Source: Rhodospirillales bacterium (lineage in GTDB: Bacteria > Pseudomonadota > Alphaproteobacteria > Rhodospirillales > Casp-alpha2). From it: a DNA stretch of 37,303 nucleotides. The stretch spans positions 1 through 37,303 of the forward strand of contig JABMOY010000019.1 of NCBI GenBank assembly GCA_013203955.1. The letters run 5' to 3'. The stretch's first letter is position 1, and every line of letters begins with the position of its first letter. The position numbers were made by a program, and so were the translations under genes. Positions 1-7,868 of this stretch are shown in pieces. Under the pieces are notes generated by a model. It made no database searches. It was not told the DNA's origin and saw nothing but the letters and a program-made list of their open reading frames with translations.

Positions 1-141
1 ATGGTCGAACAAAACGCCAAAAAGGGGCTGGAATTTGCCGATATCGGCTATGTGTTGGTGTCCGGTGAAACCGCCATCGCCGGGTCCGGCGATGAATTGC
101 TGGCAAACCCCGAAGTCGGGCGCCTCTTTTTAGGCGGCTAA
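1..141 (+). CDS. livF: LivF-type branched-chain amino acid ABC transporter ATPase, 3' end only
   Basis: The first 46 codons read in frame from base 1 to a TAA stop at 139-141. The peptide starts MVEQNAKKGLEFAD and ends in LANPEVGRLFLGG. This is the usual C-terminal tail of LivF-family ATPases: the post-H-loop VEQN stretch, then a short beta strand (YVLVSGE) and the LANPEVxxxFLGG end. The ATG at base 1 is an internal Met, because the Walker motifs and signature must lie upstream of the window. In the family, LivF energises uptake of branched-chain amino acids, amides or urea together with LivG, LivH, LivM and a binding protein, none of which is visible here. The stop overlaps the stop of the convergent antiporter operon by 4 bases, leaving no room for a terminator between them. 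The family is clear; the exact substrate is not. Confidence 0.8.
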   Translation: MVEQNAKKGLEFADIGYVLVSGETAIAGSGDELLANPEVGRLFLGG

Positions 142-1826
142 ATCAAATACAGCACCAGATAGACCGCCAATAAGGCGACCGCCCAGAACACCATGTACCC
201 GGCGGCAATGGACCGGGCGAGTACGCCGCTTGGCCCGACCCAGCGAAAGACGCTGCTGATAAACCCGTTTAGTCCCGCCAGGAACGCCGCCCGGATACCC
301 CGGTCGACGGGGGCATAGACCTTTATCAGCCATCGAATGGTGGCGGTCAGGAAGCGGCGATAGAACCAATCCATGTCTAGGCTGATGGTCAGCGTCCGCT
401 TCAACAGGGGAAGGCATATGAAGAAAGCCAAGCCCGAGAACAACAGCAATTTCAACATCGTCAACACGTGGGTTGCCGTATAGGGAACGTAATTGACCTT
501 AAACGGCAGCAACGCATAAAGCGGTTCCGGAAACACCCCAATGGCTATGCAGAGAACTGCGAAAAAGATCATGGCGAGCCGCATGTTGAGCGGCGGGTCC
601 GGGGGCCGGAGCCCGGAATCTTTCTGGAAGAAAACGAACCACGGGAACTTGATGCCGGCATGCAGGAACACGCCGGCCGACGCCGCCGCCAACATGAACC
701 AGGCGATCATCAGGCTTTCATCGGCGGCGGCCTGTGAAATCATCGATTTGGAAATGAACCCGGACGTCAGCGGGAAAGACGAAATCGACAGCGCCCCGAT
801 GACCCCGCATATCATGGTCAGGGGCATCGATTGGAACAATCCGCCCAGGTCGGAACATTTCCGTTTCCCGGTCATCATCAGCACCGAGCCCGCCGACATC
901 AGCAACAGCGCCTTATAGATGATGTGGGTAAAGGCGTGCGCCGCCGCCCCGTTGAGTGCCATCTCGGTGCCGATGCCGATGCCGGTGACCATGAACCCGA
1001 CCTGGTTGACGATGGAATACGCCAAAATCCGCCGCATGTCGTTTTCCAACAGCGCATAAATGATCCCGTAAAACACCATATAAAGGCCGACGAAAATCAA
1101 GATCTCGGCGCCGGGAAAGCCCCTGATTAAAACGTACACCGCGGTCTTGGTTGTAAAGGCGCTCAGGAACACCATGCCGCCGGGGGATGCTTCTGGATAG
1201 GCGTCCGGTAGCCACGCCGACAGCGGCGGCGCGGCGGCGTTAATCAGGAAACCCAACAACATCATCCAGGTGGCGAACGATTCCAGTTGCATGGCGGTGA
1301 AGGCTACGGCGCCGGTGGTGTTGATATGAGAGACAATCCCCACCAGCAATAACGAGCCCCCCAGGATGTGCATGGTCAGATACCGCATGGCGGCGGCCAT
1401 CGACCGGTTGCCGCCGGCGCACAACAACACCGTCGTCGAGCCTAGGGCCATAACCTCCCAAAACAGGAACAGGGTCAGCAGGTCGCGGGCAAAGGTGACG
1501 CCGATGGCGCTGCCGGCATAGATAAAGGCGGCGGTAATTTCGCTGGTGCGGCAATGGTTGATGGCAAACAGCCCGCCGGCGAAGGCCATGATCGAAAATA
1601 TAATGGCGAACAGGCGGCTCAGCGCATCGCCGGCAAGCGGCGTCAGGGTATAATCGAACAGGGAAACCGTAAAGACCGGCCCGTCCGGCACGTTGCTAAC
1701 CAGCCACAACACGAATAGCGGCAAGACCAGAATCCAAGTCTTTTGCAACGCCCCGCGAAGGAACGGAATGGCGAAAGCGCCGAGGATCAGCACGATGCCA
1801 GGAGGGATGTTTTCAATCGCCGTCAT
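138..1826 (-). CDS. Mrp-type antiporter, third D-like (proton-conducting) subunit
   Basis: This is a 562-residue polytopic membrane protein of the NuoL/M/N-MrpA/D family (proton-conducting transporter domain). The conserved TM5 glutamate is visible in LFWEVMAL (E124). The TM7 region, however, reads GFLINAAAPPLSAWLPDAY, with Asn (residue 196) where functional paralogues, including the two others in this operon, have the ion-pathway Lys. K227 in FTTKTAVYVLIRGF sits where the next buried Lys is expected. The C-terminus is about 60 residues longer than in a standard MrpD and ends in one more hydrophobic helix. It is the last gene of the operon. Its ATG overlaps the stop of the small upstream gene (ATGA type, 1823-1826), so translational coupling is likely. 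Role by inference: an antiporter-like module of an Mrp-like complex, possibly a non-pumping or altered one. Membership of the family is firm; the ion it moves is unknown. Confidence 0.85.
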   Translation of the reverse strand: MTAIENIPPGIVLILGAFAIPFLRGALQKTWILVLPLFVLWLVSNVPDGPVFTVSLFDYTLTPLAGDALSRLFAIIFSIMAFAGGLFAINHCRTSEITAAFIYAGSAIGVTFARDLLTLFLFWEVMALGSTTVLLCAGGNRSMAAAMRYLTMHILGGSLLLVGIVSHINTTGAVAFTAMQLESFATWMMLLGFLINAAAPPLSAWLPDAYPEASPGGMVFLSAFTTKTAVYVLIRGFPGAEILIFVGLYMVFYGIIYALLENDMRRILAYSIVNQVGFMVTGIGIGTEMALNGAAAHAFTHIIYKALLLMSAGSVLMMTGKRKCSDLGGLFQSMPLTMICGVIGALSISSFPLTSGFISKSMISQAAADESLMIAWFMLAAASAGVFLHAGIKFPWFVFFQKDSGLRPPDPPLNMRLAMIFFAVLCIAIGVFPEPLYALLPFKVNYVPYTATHVLTMLKLLLFSGLAFFICLPLLKRTLTISLDMDWFYRRFLTATIRWLIKVYAPVDRGIRAAFLAGLNGFISSVFRWVGPSGVLARSIAAGYMVFWAVALLAVYLVLYLI

Positions 1827-2197
1827 AAATAATACGTGTCCTTGCGTCTTAAAAGCTTTCCCAGCCCCTTTGCGAAGAAGATCATGGCAACACAGGCGGC
1901 GAACCCGAACCAGGCGTTGAAGCCGAAGGTGTCATCGAGCCCGAAGGTGCCGTGCGCCGGAACCCAGATCTCGACAACGACCAGCGCGGCCAAAACCACG
2001 CCGCCGCCGATCCACAGCTTGCGGATGGTATCGGGACGGACAAGCCAGTGCAGCGAAGAGTCCTTTTCGGTAGGCTTCGCCGACGTATTTTTCCGGGCGG
2101 CCTTTTCCGGCGCTTTTTTCGCGGTGCTCTTCGCCGACTTCTTCGGCTTTGGCTTCGACTTGCCTTTGCTTTGGCGGGTTTTTTTCTTGTCAGTCAT
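1823..2197 (-). CDS. Small Lys/Ala-rich two-helix membrane protein in the Mrp operon
   Basis: The protein has 124 residues if started at the ATG at 2197, giving MTDKKKTRQSKGK. An in-frame TTG at 2221 would add eight residues and overlap the upstream gene, so it is less likely. The first half is a low-complexity Lys/Ala/Ser/Pro segment of about 55 residues. It is followed by LHWLVRPDTIRKLW and two hydrophobic segments (IGGGVVLAALVVVEIWV and FGFAACVAMIFFAKGLGKLL), the pattern of a small inner-membrane protein with a basic cytoplasmic tail. It lies 10 bases after the second D-like gene and overlaps the third by 4 bases, so it is certainly cotranscribed. I do not recognise a named family. The position suggests an accessory or assembly subunit of this antiporter type, which is inference from context only. 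Confidence 0.7.
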   Translation of the reverse strand: MTDKKKTRQSKGKSKPKPKKSAKSTAKKAPEKAARKNTSAKPTEKDSSLHWLVRPDTIRKLWIGGGVVLAALVVVEIWVPAHGTFGLDDTFGFNAWFGFAACVAMIFFAKGLGKLLRRKDTYYL

Positions 2198-2207
2198 GCT
2201 TCCAAAC

Positions 2208-3728
2208 CTAGGGCGCAACAATCAATTGCATCAAGTTGTAAACCGGTTCGGGATAGAAAAATAAAACCAAACACCCCGCCGACGTAACGGTAATGGCGAC
2301 CAAGCAGGCTGCGGGGGCTTCCTTGATGCCCCGGGGCCGGTCCAGGTCGCGGGTGTGGTCATGTTCCGGGTCGTGAGGATGGCAGGGTTCCGGCAAGGGA
2401 TTTCCCCCCGGGTCACTAAAAAATCCACGAAACGGTATAGGCAACAGATAAGCGACGTTCAAAAGCGAGCTGACGACCATGACACCAACCAATACCACTT
2501 GGTCGGCCTCCAACGCGCCCAAGAACAGATACCATTTGCTCCACAGGCCCCCAAAAGGCGGCAGACCGATAATCGACAGGCTGCCGATCAGGAAGGCAGT
2601 GGTGGTGATCGGCATGGACTTGCCGATGCCGTGCATCTGGCTGATTTCGGTCTTGTGGGCCGCTACCATGAAGGCGCCGGCGCAGAAAAATAGCGTGATC
2701 TTGCCGAAGGCGTGGGTGGCGATGTGCATGCCGCTGCCGACGATGCCCAAGTCCGTCACCAGCATCGCGCCCAAAACGATGTAGGAAAGCTGGCTGATGG
2801 TGGAATAGGCCAGCCTAGCCTTCAGGTTGTCCTTTGTCATGGCAACCAGCGACGCAATTAAAATCGTCGCCGCGGCAACGTACTGCAGCCATTGGCTGGC
2901 GCCCAGCTCGAACAGGAAATCGACACCGAAAATATAGACCACCACCTTAAGGATGGTGAACACGCCGGCCTTGACCACGGCGACCGCATGCAGCAACGCC
3001 GATACCGGAGTCGGCGCCACCATCGCCGCCGGCAGCCAACGGTGAAACGGCATCAACGCCGCTTTGCCGATGCCGAATGCATACAACGCCAACAGCACGG
3101 CGACCACGGTCGCGCTAGTATCGTTGGTAAAAAGCCCGCCGTTGATAAAATCCAGGGTTCCGGAAATGGTCCAGGTCCAGATGATGGCGGTCAACAGAAA
3201 GCAAATGGACGTTCCGAGCAGAATACCAAGATATACCCGTCCGGCCCGCTTCGCCTCGTCCGTGCCGTTGTGAGCAACCAAGGGGAAGGTCGAAATCGTC
3301 AGCACCTCGTAGAAAATAAACAGGGTCAGCATATTGCCGGCAAAGGCGACGCCCATGGCGGCGCCCAAGGCGACAGCGAAAAAGGCATAGAACCGTGTTT
3401 GGTTTTCCTCGTGGTGGCCGCGCATATAACCGATTGAATAAACCGACGTTATCAGCCACAGAAAACTGGCGATCCCGGCGAAGATCATGCCCAGCGGCTC
3501 GACCGTGAAGGCGATGCTGAGCCCCGGCAGCATTTCCAGTAATTCCACCGATGGGGTTTGGCCCTCGGCGACGGCGGGATAAAGGCTGTAAACAAAATAA
3601 ACCAGGACGACCGCCGTTATAAGCGTCAGTGTTTCGCGAATGTTCGGATAGCGGCCCAAAAACGGGATCACGGCGGCGCCGACGAACGGCGTCAGAATTG
3701 CCAGGAGGATGATTTGTTCCAAGGCCAT
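2208..3728 (-). CDS. Mrp-type antiporter, second D-like subunit with MrpA/NuoL-like signature
   Basis: This is a 506-residue polytopic proton-conducting transporter family protein. The TM5 Glu is in FIFYEVLTIS and the TM7 Lys in GIGKAALMPFHRWLP. The following stretch, AAMVAPTPVSALLHAVAVVKAG, resembles the NuoL/MrpA N-terminal signature (AMxxPTPVSALxHxxxxVxAG) more than MrpD. No full-length MrpA is encoded here, and the MrpA C-terminal part is fused to MrpB, so this subunit may fill the MrpA N-terminal (NuoL-like) slot. That is inference. Residues 449-460 form a His-rich loop (CHPHDPEHDHTR) before the last helix, an unusual insertion that could bind metal. The gene follows mrpD by two bases. 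The start ATG at 3728 is well placed inside a run of overlapping genes. Family certain, subunit assignment moderate. Confidence 0.87.
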   Translation of the reverse strand: MALEQIILLAILTPFVGAAVIPFLGRYPNIRETLTLITAVVLVYFVYSLYPAVAEGQTPSVELLEMLPGLSIAFTVEPLGMIFAGIASFLWLITSVYSIGYMRGHHEENQTRFYAFFAVALGAAMGVAFAGNMLTLFIFYEVLTISTFPLVAHNGTDEAKRAGRVYLGILLGTSICFLLTAIIWTWTISGTLDFINGGLFTNDTSATVVAVLLALYAFGIGKAALMPFHRWLPAAMVAPTPVSALLHAVAVVKAGVFTILKVVVYIFGVDFLFELGASQWLQYVAAATILIASLVAMTKDNLKARLAYSTISQLSYIVLGAMLVTDLGIVGSGMHIATHAFGKITLFFCAGAFMVAAHKTEISQMHGIGKSMPITTTAFLIGSLSIIGLPPFGGLWSKWYLFLGALEADQVVLVGVMVVSSLLNVAYLLPIPFRGFFSDPGGNPLPEPCHPHDPEHDHTRDLDRPRGIKEAPAACLVAITVTSAGCLVLFFYPEPVYNLMQLIVAP

Positions 3729-3730
3729 GG

Positions 3731-5224
3731 CTATGGCGTCCCCCGCAACAGAACTTCCGCAGACCCGATGGCAACATCAAGCACGTCGGTCGCGTCAATG
3801 CCGAAATATACCGAGGCCCCGATCAAGACCCACATCGGCACCAGCATGCTAAGAGGGGCTTCGGAAATGGCGGTTGCACCATCGGCGGGCGGGTGGAAAT
3901 AGGCGGCTTCGACGACCCGCCAGACATAGATGAGCGCCAACAGGGAGCTGACCAAAATTGCCGCCACTGCCAACCACCAACCCCGCTCCAGGGCAGCTTG
4001 GATCAAATACCACTTCGACACGAAACCGACCGTCAGCGGCACGCCGACGAGGCTCAAACCTCCGGCGACGAAGGCCGCCATGGTCGCCGGCATGCGCTTG
4101 CCTAAACCGTTGAAGGCGCTGATCTCAACAGAACCGATACGTAGCGCAATGCAGCCCATGGCCATGAACAAGCCGCCTTTCATCAAGGCGTGGTTGAACA
4201 GATGAATAATGCTCGCCGCAAGCCCCGTAACTGTGGCCGTGGAAATGCCGAGGACGATATAACCAATTTGCGCGACAGACGAATACGCCAACATGCGCTT
4301 GATGTTGGTCTGATAAATGGCTGCCGCCGAAGCGATGATCATGCCGGCTATTGCCAGAAGCAGCAGCAAAAGGCCAATGCTGTTATCGGCAAGAATTTCG
4401 ACCCCACCGAAAACGGTGAAATAAATCCTGATCAAGGCATAAACGGCGACCTTGGTTCCCGTAGACGCTAAAAAAACGGTGACCATCGAAGGCGCGAAGG
4501 TATAGGCATTGGGCAACCACAGATGCAGGGGAAACAGCGCCAATTTCAGGCTGAGCCCCACGGTCAGAAAAGCCAGCGCCACGAGAATGGTCTTGGTGTC
4601 AGCGACCGCTGGCAGGATGGTCGAAAGATCGGCCATGTTGAGCGAGCCGGTCATCATGTACATCATGCCGACTCCGATGATGTAGAAGGTGGCGCCGATG
4701 GTGCCCATGATCAGGTAACGAAAGGCTGCGCTCAGCGCCCGTCGGTCAGACCCTAAGCTGATCAGCACATAAGATGACAGCGACGAAATCTCCATGAACA
4801 CAAACAGGTTAAAAACGTCGCCGGTGATGGCGATGCCCAGCAATCCAGCCAGGTTGAGAAGGTACATGGCGTAAAAAAGGTAGATGCGTGCATCTTCGAT
4901 TTCCGCTCCGACGCTTATCCGGGCATAGGGCAGGGCAACGGCGCCGATCATCGTGACAATAACCAGGATGAAGGCGTTGACGGTATCGATCCGGTATTCG
5001 ATACCCCAGGGCGCCGCCCAATCACCAAGTGAATAAACGATTTCACCGCCCGTCAGGGTCTGATCCAAAAGCCCCAACGCAATCGCCAATGACACCCACG
5101 TAATTATCGTGGCAATAAACCACGAAGCGCGGGGGTTGCGCAAAATCAGGCACACCGGGGCAGCCAAAAGGGCCAACGCCACTTGCAAAGCCGGCAGCTG
5201 CTGTGAAAGCTGGGCTTCGATCAA
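3731..5224 (-). CDS. mrpD: Na+(K+)/H+ antiporter subunit D (MrpD/MnhD)
   Basis: This is a 497-residue inner-membrane antiporter subunit with about 14 hydrophobic segments, the normal length for MrpD. The TM5 motif NLFVFMEISSLSSYVLIS carries the conserved Glu, and LSLKLALFPLHLWLPNAYTFAPS carries the TM7 Lys and the WLPNAY signature typical of MrpD. In characterised Mrp complexes MrpD, with MrpA, forms the ion-translocating core that exchanges cytoplasmic Na+ or K+ for protons. Its ATG overlaps the mrpC stop by four bases (5221-5224), and the next gene starts two bases beyond its own stop, consistent with one polycistronic mRNA. Of the three D-like proteins in this operon it is the most canonical, with all key residues visible. 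Confidence 0.92.
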   Translation of the reverse strand: MIEAQLSQQLPALQVALALLAAPVCLILRNPRASWFIATIITWVSLAIALGLLDQTLTGGEIVYSLGDWAAPWGIEYRIDTVNAFILVIVTMIGAVALPYARISVGAEIEDARIYLFYAMYLLNLAGLLGIAITGDVFNLFVFMEISSLSSYVLISLGSDRRALSAAFRYLIMGTIGATFYIIGVGMMYMMTGSLNMADLSTILPAVADTKTILVALAFLTVGLSLKLALFPLHLWLPNAYTFAPSMVTVFLASTGTKVAVYALIRIYFTVFGGVEILADNSIGLLLLLLAIAGMIIASAAAIYQTNIKRMLAYSSVAQIGYIVLGISTATVTGLAASIIHLFNHALMKGGLFMAMGCIALRIGSVEISAFNGLGKRMPATMAAFVAGGLSLVGVPLTVGFVSKWYLIQAALERGWWLAVAAILVSSLLALIYVWRVVEAAYFHPPADGATAISEAPLSMLVPMWVLIGASVYFGIDATDVLDVAIGSAEVLLRGTP

Positions 5225-5580
5225 CGCTCAAGCTCCCGGTCCTGGGTGTCGATTTCAAAGTCCTCGATGGTGCCGTAGGCATCGCGGATACGAACCACCA
5301 GCGCCAAGCCCAGCGCCGTCGTCGCCACGCCGACGACGATGGCTGTCAGGATCAGAACATGGGGCAGGGGGTTGGTATAGACCTCGATCCCTTGGGCCAG
5401 GATCGGCGCCGTGCCGCCCTTTATTTTTGCCATGGTGATGTAAAAGGTAAAAACCGAAACCTGGAAAATATTCAGGCCGACAATCTTCTTCACTAAATTG
5501 TTTTGGGAAATGACGATGTAAAAGCCGGTCATCATCAGAACGATGACGATCCAGTAAACAATAAGCCCCGGGAATTCCAT
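5221..5580 (-). CDS. mrpC: Na+(K+)/H+ antiporter subunit C (MrpC/MnhC, NuoK-like)
   Basis: This is a 119-residue protein with three hydrophobic segments, homologous in layout to NuoK. Recognisable features are GFYIVISQNNLVKKIVGLNI near the N-terminus and the PLPHVLILTAIVVGVATTALGLALVVRI block, which is diagnostic for MnhC. In Mrp complexes this subunit packs against MrpA and MrpD and helps link their ion channels. The gene begins three bases after the stop of the fused A/B gene and overlaps mrpD by four bases. A short acidic tail (DFEIDTQDRELER) follows the last helix. No anomaly seen. Confidence 0.92.
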   Translation of the reverse strand: MEFPGLIVYWIVIVLMMTGFYIVISQNNLVKKIVGLNIFQVSVFTFYITMAKIKGGTAPILAQGIEVYTNPLPHVLILTAIVVGVATTALGLALVVRIRDAYGTIEDFEIDTQDRELER

Positions 5581-5583
5581 GGC

Positions 5584-6549
5584 TCAGTGTTCCTGCCGGG
5601 CAAAAGTGTAAAAAATGGTAATCATTGCCGCCGCCACCGTCAGGCCGACACCGAATTCGACCAGCAAAATGCCCAGATGCTGGCCGGAGGTCGGCTCGCT
5701 GGCGAGAACGTTGTAATTAAGGAAATTCCCACCCAGAAAGATCCCAGCCATGCCGACGCCCGCGTACAACAAAACACCAAGCGCCAGACAGAGCCTCGTT
5801 GCCCAGGTTGGAACCACCATGCGCGACATATCGACATCGAAAATCAGAGCATAAAGTATGAATCCGGCAGCGAAGATCACCCCTGCCTGAAAGCCGCCGC
5901 CGGGGCCGAAATCCCCATGCCATTGAACGTAAAGCGCAAAGACCAGAATGAACGGGATCAAAAGTTTTGATAAAACCCGTAAAATGACGTTTCGGCTCAT
6001 GCCAAGCCGCATTTCTCCGACGCCCATCCTGAGCGTTCGCCGTCGGCCGCGTTGAGGCCGCCCGATAATCAGCAAGACGCCCAGGGCAGCCGTGAAAATA
6101 ACGAAGACTTCACCCAGGGTGTCATAGCCCCGGTAACTCGCCAGAACCGATGTCACGACGTTGGGAATTCCGATTTCCTGTCCCGATTTTTCCAAGTAAC
6201 GCGGTACGACATGATGATGAATGACGGATGTCGGATCGCCATAAGGCGGCATGTCGAATGTCCCATAAACCAGGACAGCGCCGGTGATGATAACTAAACC
6301 CAATGCTAACCAAGGCTTCCGGCTCTCCAGGTGTTTTTCTTCACTCGTCGTCAGGGCCAATGTCCCCAACATTAAAACCGTTGAGATGCCGGCGCCGACG
6401 GCGGCTTCGGTAAAGGCCACGTCGACGGCATCCAGAACCACATAGAGCGCCGCCGCCGTTAGACTGAAAATGCTGGTCAGCATGACGACGCCAAACAGGT
6501 TTCTCAGGCGCGCCACGGCAAATCCGATCGTCGCCATGAAAACCATCAA
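5584..6549 (-). CDS. Fused MrpA C-terminal domain / MrpB antiporter subunit
   Basis: The protein has 321 residues from the TTG at 6549. The N-terminal part (about residues 1-90) is the DUF4040/MbhD-like domain, with VVMLTSIFSLTAAALYVVLDAVDVAF and AAVGAGISTVLMLGT. The middle contains the MrpA C-terminal/MbhE-like motif YRGYDTLGEVFVIFTAALGV. The C-terminal 150 residues are MnhB, with WHGDFGPGGGFQAGVIFAAGFILY. In classical Mrp operons the first two parts end a large MrpA of about 800 residues. Here they are cut from the NuoL-like domain and joined to MrpB. The start is uncertain. The reading frame stays open upstream to 6585 without ATG, GTG or TTG, and a good Shine-Dalgarno sequence (GAGGGAG, 6584-6590) is spaced ideally for an ATC codon at 6571-6573, which would restore an expected EDLIVLSL start. 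Alternatives are TTG at 6549 or ATG at 6546. Confidence 0.88.
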   Translation of the reverse strand: MMVFMATIGFAVARLRNLFGVVMLTSIFSLTAAALYVVLDAVDVAFTEAAVGAGISTVLMLGTLALTTSEEKHLESRKPWLALGLVIITGAVLVYGTFDMPPYGDPTSVIHHHVVPRYLEKSGQEIGIPNVVTSVLASYRGYDTLGEVFVIFTAALGVLLIIGRPQRGRRRTLRMGVGEMRLGMSRNVILRVLSKLLIPFILVFALYVQWHGDFGPGGGFQAGVIFAAGFILYALIFDVDMSRMVVPTWATRLCLALGVLLYAGVGMAGIFLGGNFLNYNVLASEPTSGQHLGILLVEFGVGLTVAAAMITIFYTFARQEH

Positions 6550-6560
6550 CGAAAGGACAA

Positions 6561-6920
6561 TCAGGTCTTCGATGGTGATTCTCCCTCATTTTTTATTTCG
6601 TTTTTCTGCTCGTTGGCGCTATCCAACCGGGGCAGGACGCCCGCATTCACGGCCGCGCGGGCAAGAGCGTGAGTGGCGGTTGGACTGGTAAACAAGAGAA
6701 AGACGACGATTAATGCCAACTTAATAGTGACAATCGTCAGCCCGGCCTGCAGCATCAGGCCAATAAGGATTGTGCACGCGCCCATGGTGTCGATTATGCC
6801 CACGGCATGCATACGGGAAAAAACGTCGGGCAGCCGGTTGATGCCGATGCCGCCGATGATCAACATGACCGAGCCAACGATCAATAAACCCCAACTGGCG
6901 ATTTCCAGAATAATCGCCAT
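6561..6920 (-). CDS. mrpG: Na+(K+)/H+ antiporter subunit G (MrpG/MnhG)
   Basis: This is a 119-residue protein with three predicted membrane helices. It contains the family hallmark GINRLPDVFSRMHAVGIIDTMG near residue 30 and FTSPTATHALARAA after the third helix, both standard in MnhG. MrpG is a small accessory subunit required for assembly of the complex. The last 20 residues are a charged, poorly conserved tail. Its first codon overlaps the mrpF stop at 6920. Its stop lies inside the probable translation start zone of the next gene, so the two are likely coupled. Confidence 0.92.
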   Translation of the reverse strand: MAIILEIASWGLLIVGSVMLIIGGIGINRLPDVFSRMHAVGIIDTMGACTILIGLMLQAGLTIVTIKLALIVVFLLFTSPTATHALARAAVNAGVLPRLDSANEQKNEIKNEGESPSKT

Positions 6921-7210
6921 CAGATATCCCCCAGCTCATCGCCGCCTGTCGGCCGCCCCATATGGGAAAATTCGACGAATTTTGAGACCGCGATGGTGGC
7001 GATGAAGTTAATCAAGGCGTAAACCAAGGCCAGATCCAGGAAATCGGGTCGCCCGCTCATAAATCCATATACCGAAATCAAAACCACCGTCAGCGTCCCG
7101 AAGGCATTGACGGCCAGAATCCTGTCATAAACGGTTGGCCCCTTGATGGACCGGATCAACGCCAAAGACATGGTAACCAAAACAGCGAACGCGGCGACGG
7201 CGAACATCAT
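6920..7210 (-). CDS. mrpF: Na+(K+)/H+ antiporter subunit F (MrpF/MnhF)
   Basis: This is a 96-residue small membrane subunit with three hydrophobic segments. The conserved block GPTVYDRILAVNAFGTLTVVL and the final ALVYALINFIATIAVSKF are diagnostic for MnhF. Two adjacent ATG codons (7210 and 7207) could both serve. The first overlaps the mrpE TGA as ATGA, which suggests coupled translation. Homologues contribute to the E-F-G wing of the Mrp complex and, in some bacteria, bile salt efflux has been linked to MrpF. Nothing here indicates that extra role. Confidence 0.92.
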   Translation of the reverse strand: MMFAVAAFAVLVTMSLALIRSIKGPTVYDRILAVNAFGTLTVVLISVYGFMSGRPDFLDLALVYALINFIATIAVSKFVEFSHMGRPTGGDELGDI

Positions 7211-7716
7211 GACGAACTCCCGCTTTTGTTCTGCTCGTCCGTGGAGTGCGCTTCCATGGCCGTGACCCGGCGATCCATGTCGCCGGTTTGCAAATGCTCA
7301 GTGGCGGTGCGGGTCAAGGTATGGACGCTGAAGATGTCTTTTTCGATGGCGATGGTGACCGTGCCCGGGGTCAGGGTGATGGAATTGGCGTAAATCACCT
7401 GTCCCAGTTCGGTTTCCTGCGTCGCCTTCACCTCCACGAATGAAGGGCTGATCGGCATTTTTCGGCGGAGGATGACCCCGGCGACATGGATATTAGCCTT
7501 GATGATTTCCAGAATAAGCCAGGGCCAGTAGAAAATAGCCCGGATCGTTAAGTGTATGGGATGCCCTTCGTGATCGACGACGTCCATCCGGTAGGCGATC
7601 CAAACGACAGCGATGACCGACCCCACCCCAAGGGAGAGAAGCAATGGCTCAAAAAAACCCGAGAGCAAGAGCCAAAGGCCGAAAAGGACCATGCCCAAAC
7701 TTAGCGCGTGCAACAA
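7207..7716 (-). CDS. mrpE: Na+(K+)/H+ antiporter subunit E (MrpE/MnhE)
   Basis: This is a 169-residue protein and the first gene of the nine-gene minus-strand operon. Two N-terminal hydrophobic helices are followed by the cytoplasmic MnhE domain, with the typical TELGQVIYANSITLTPGTV and DIFSVHTLT. The start is TTG at 7716. It is supported by a strong Shine-Dalgarno run (GGGGGGGAGG) seven bases upstream, and no ATG gives the right N-terminus. The protein ends in a Ser-rich tail (EQNKSGSSS). The promoter of the operon should lie in 7717-7830, but I see no convincing -35/-10 pair there. Confidence 0.92.
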   Translation of the reverse strand: MLHALSLGMVLFGLWLLLSGFFEPLLLSLGVGSVIAVVWIAYRMDVVDHEGHPIHLTIRAIFYWPWLILEIIKANIHVAGVILRRKMPISPSFVEVKATQETELGQVIYANSITLTPGTVTIAIEKDIFSVHTLTRTATEHLQTGDMDRRVTAMEAHSTDEQNKSGSSS

Positions 7717-7868
7717 CGTTCAGCCTCCCCCCCGAAACATCTGATCGAAGGATAATTTCGCAGCCCCCCAGTATCTAGGAAAAAACGTCGTTTTATGTAT
7801 CTAAGCGGACATTTCTTTGAATAAAAGAAGGGTTGTCGGCGGAAGGGCTATTGGGTTATGGAAAATGC

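Noticed and set aside
2892-3437. 181-codon plus-strand frame opposite an Mrp subunit
   Set aside because: Antisense of a polytopic membrane protein, very rich in His, Arg, Gln and Gly, with no supporting start or domain.
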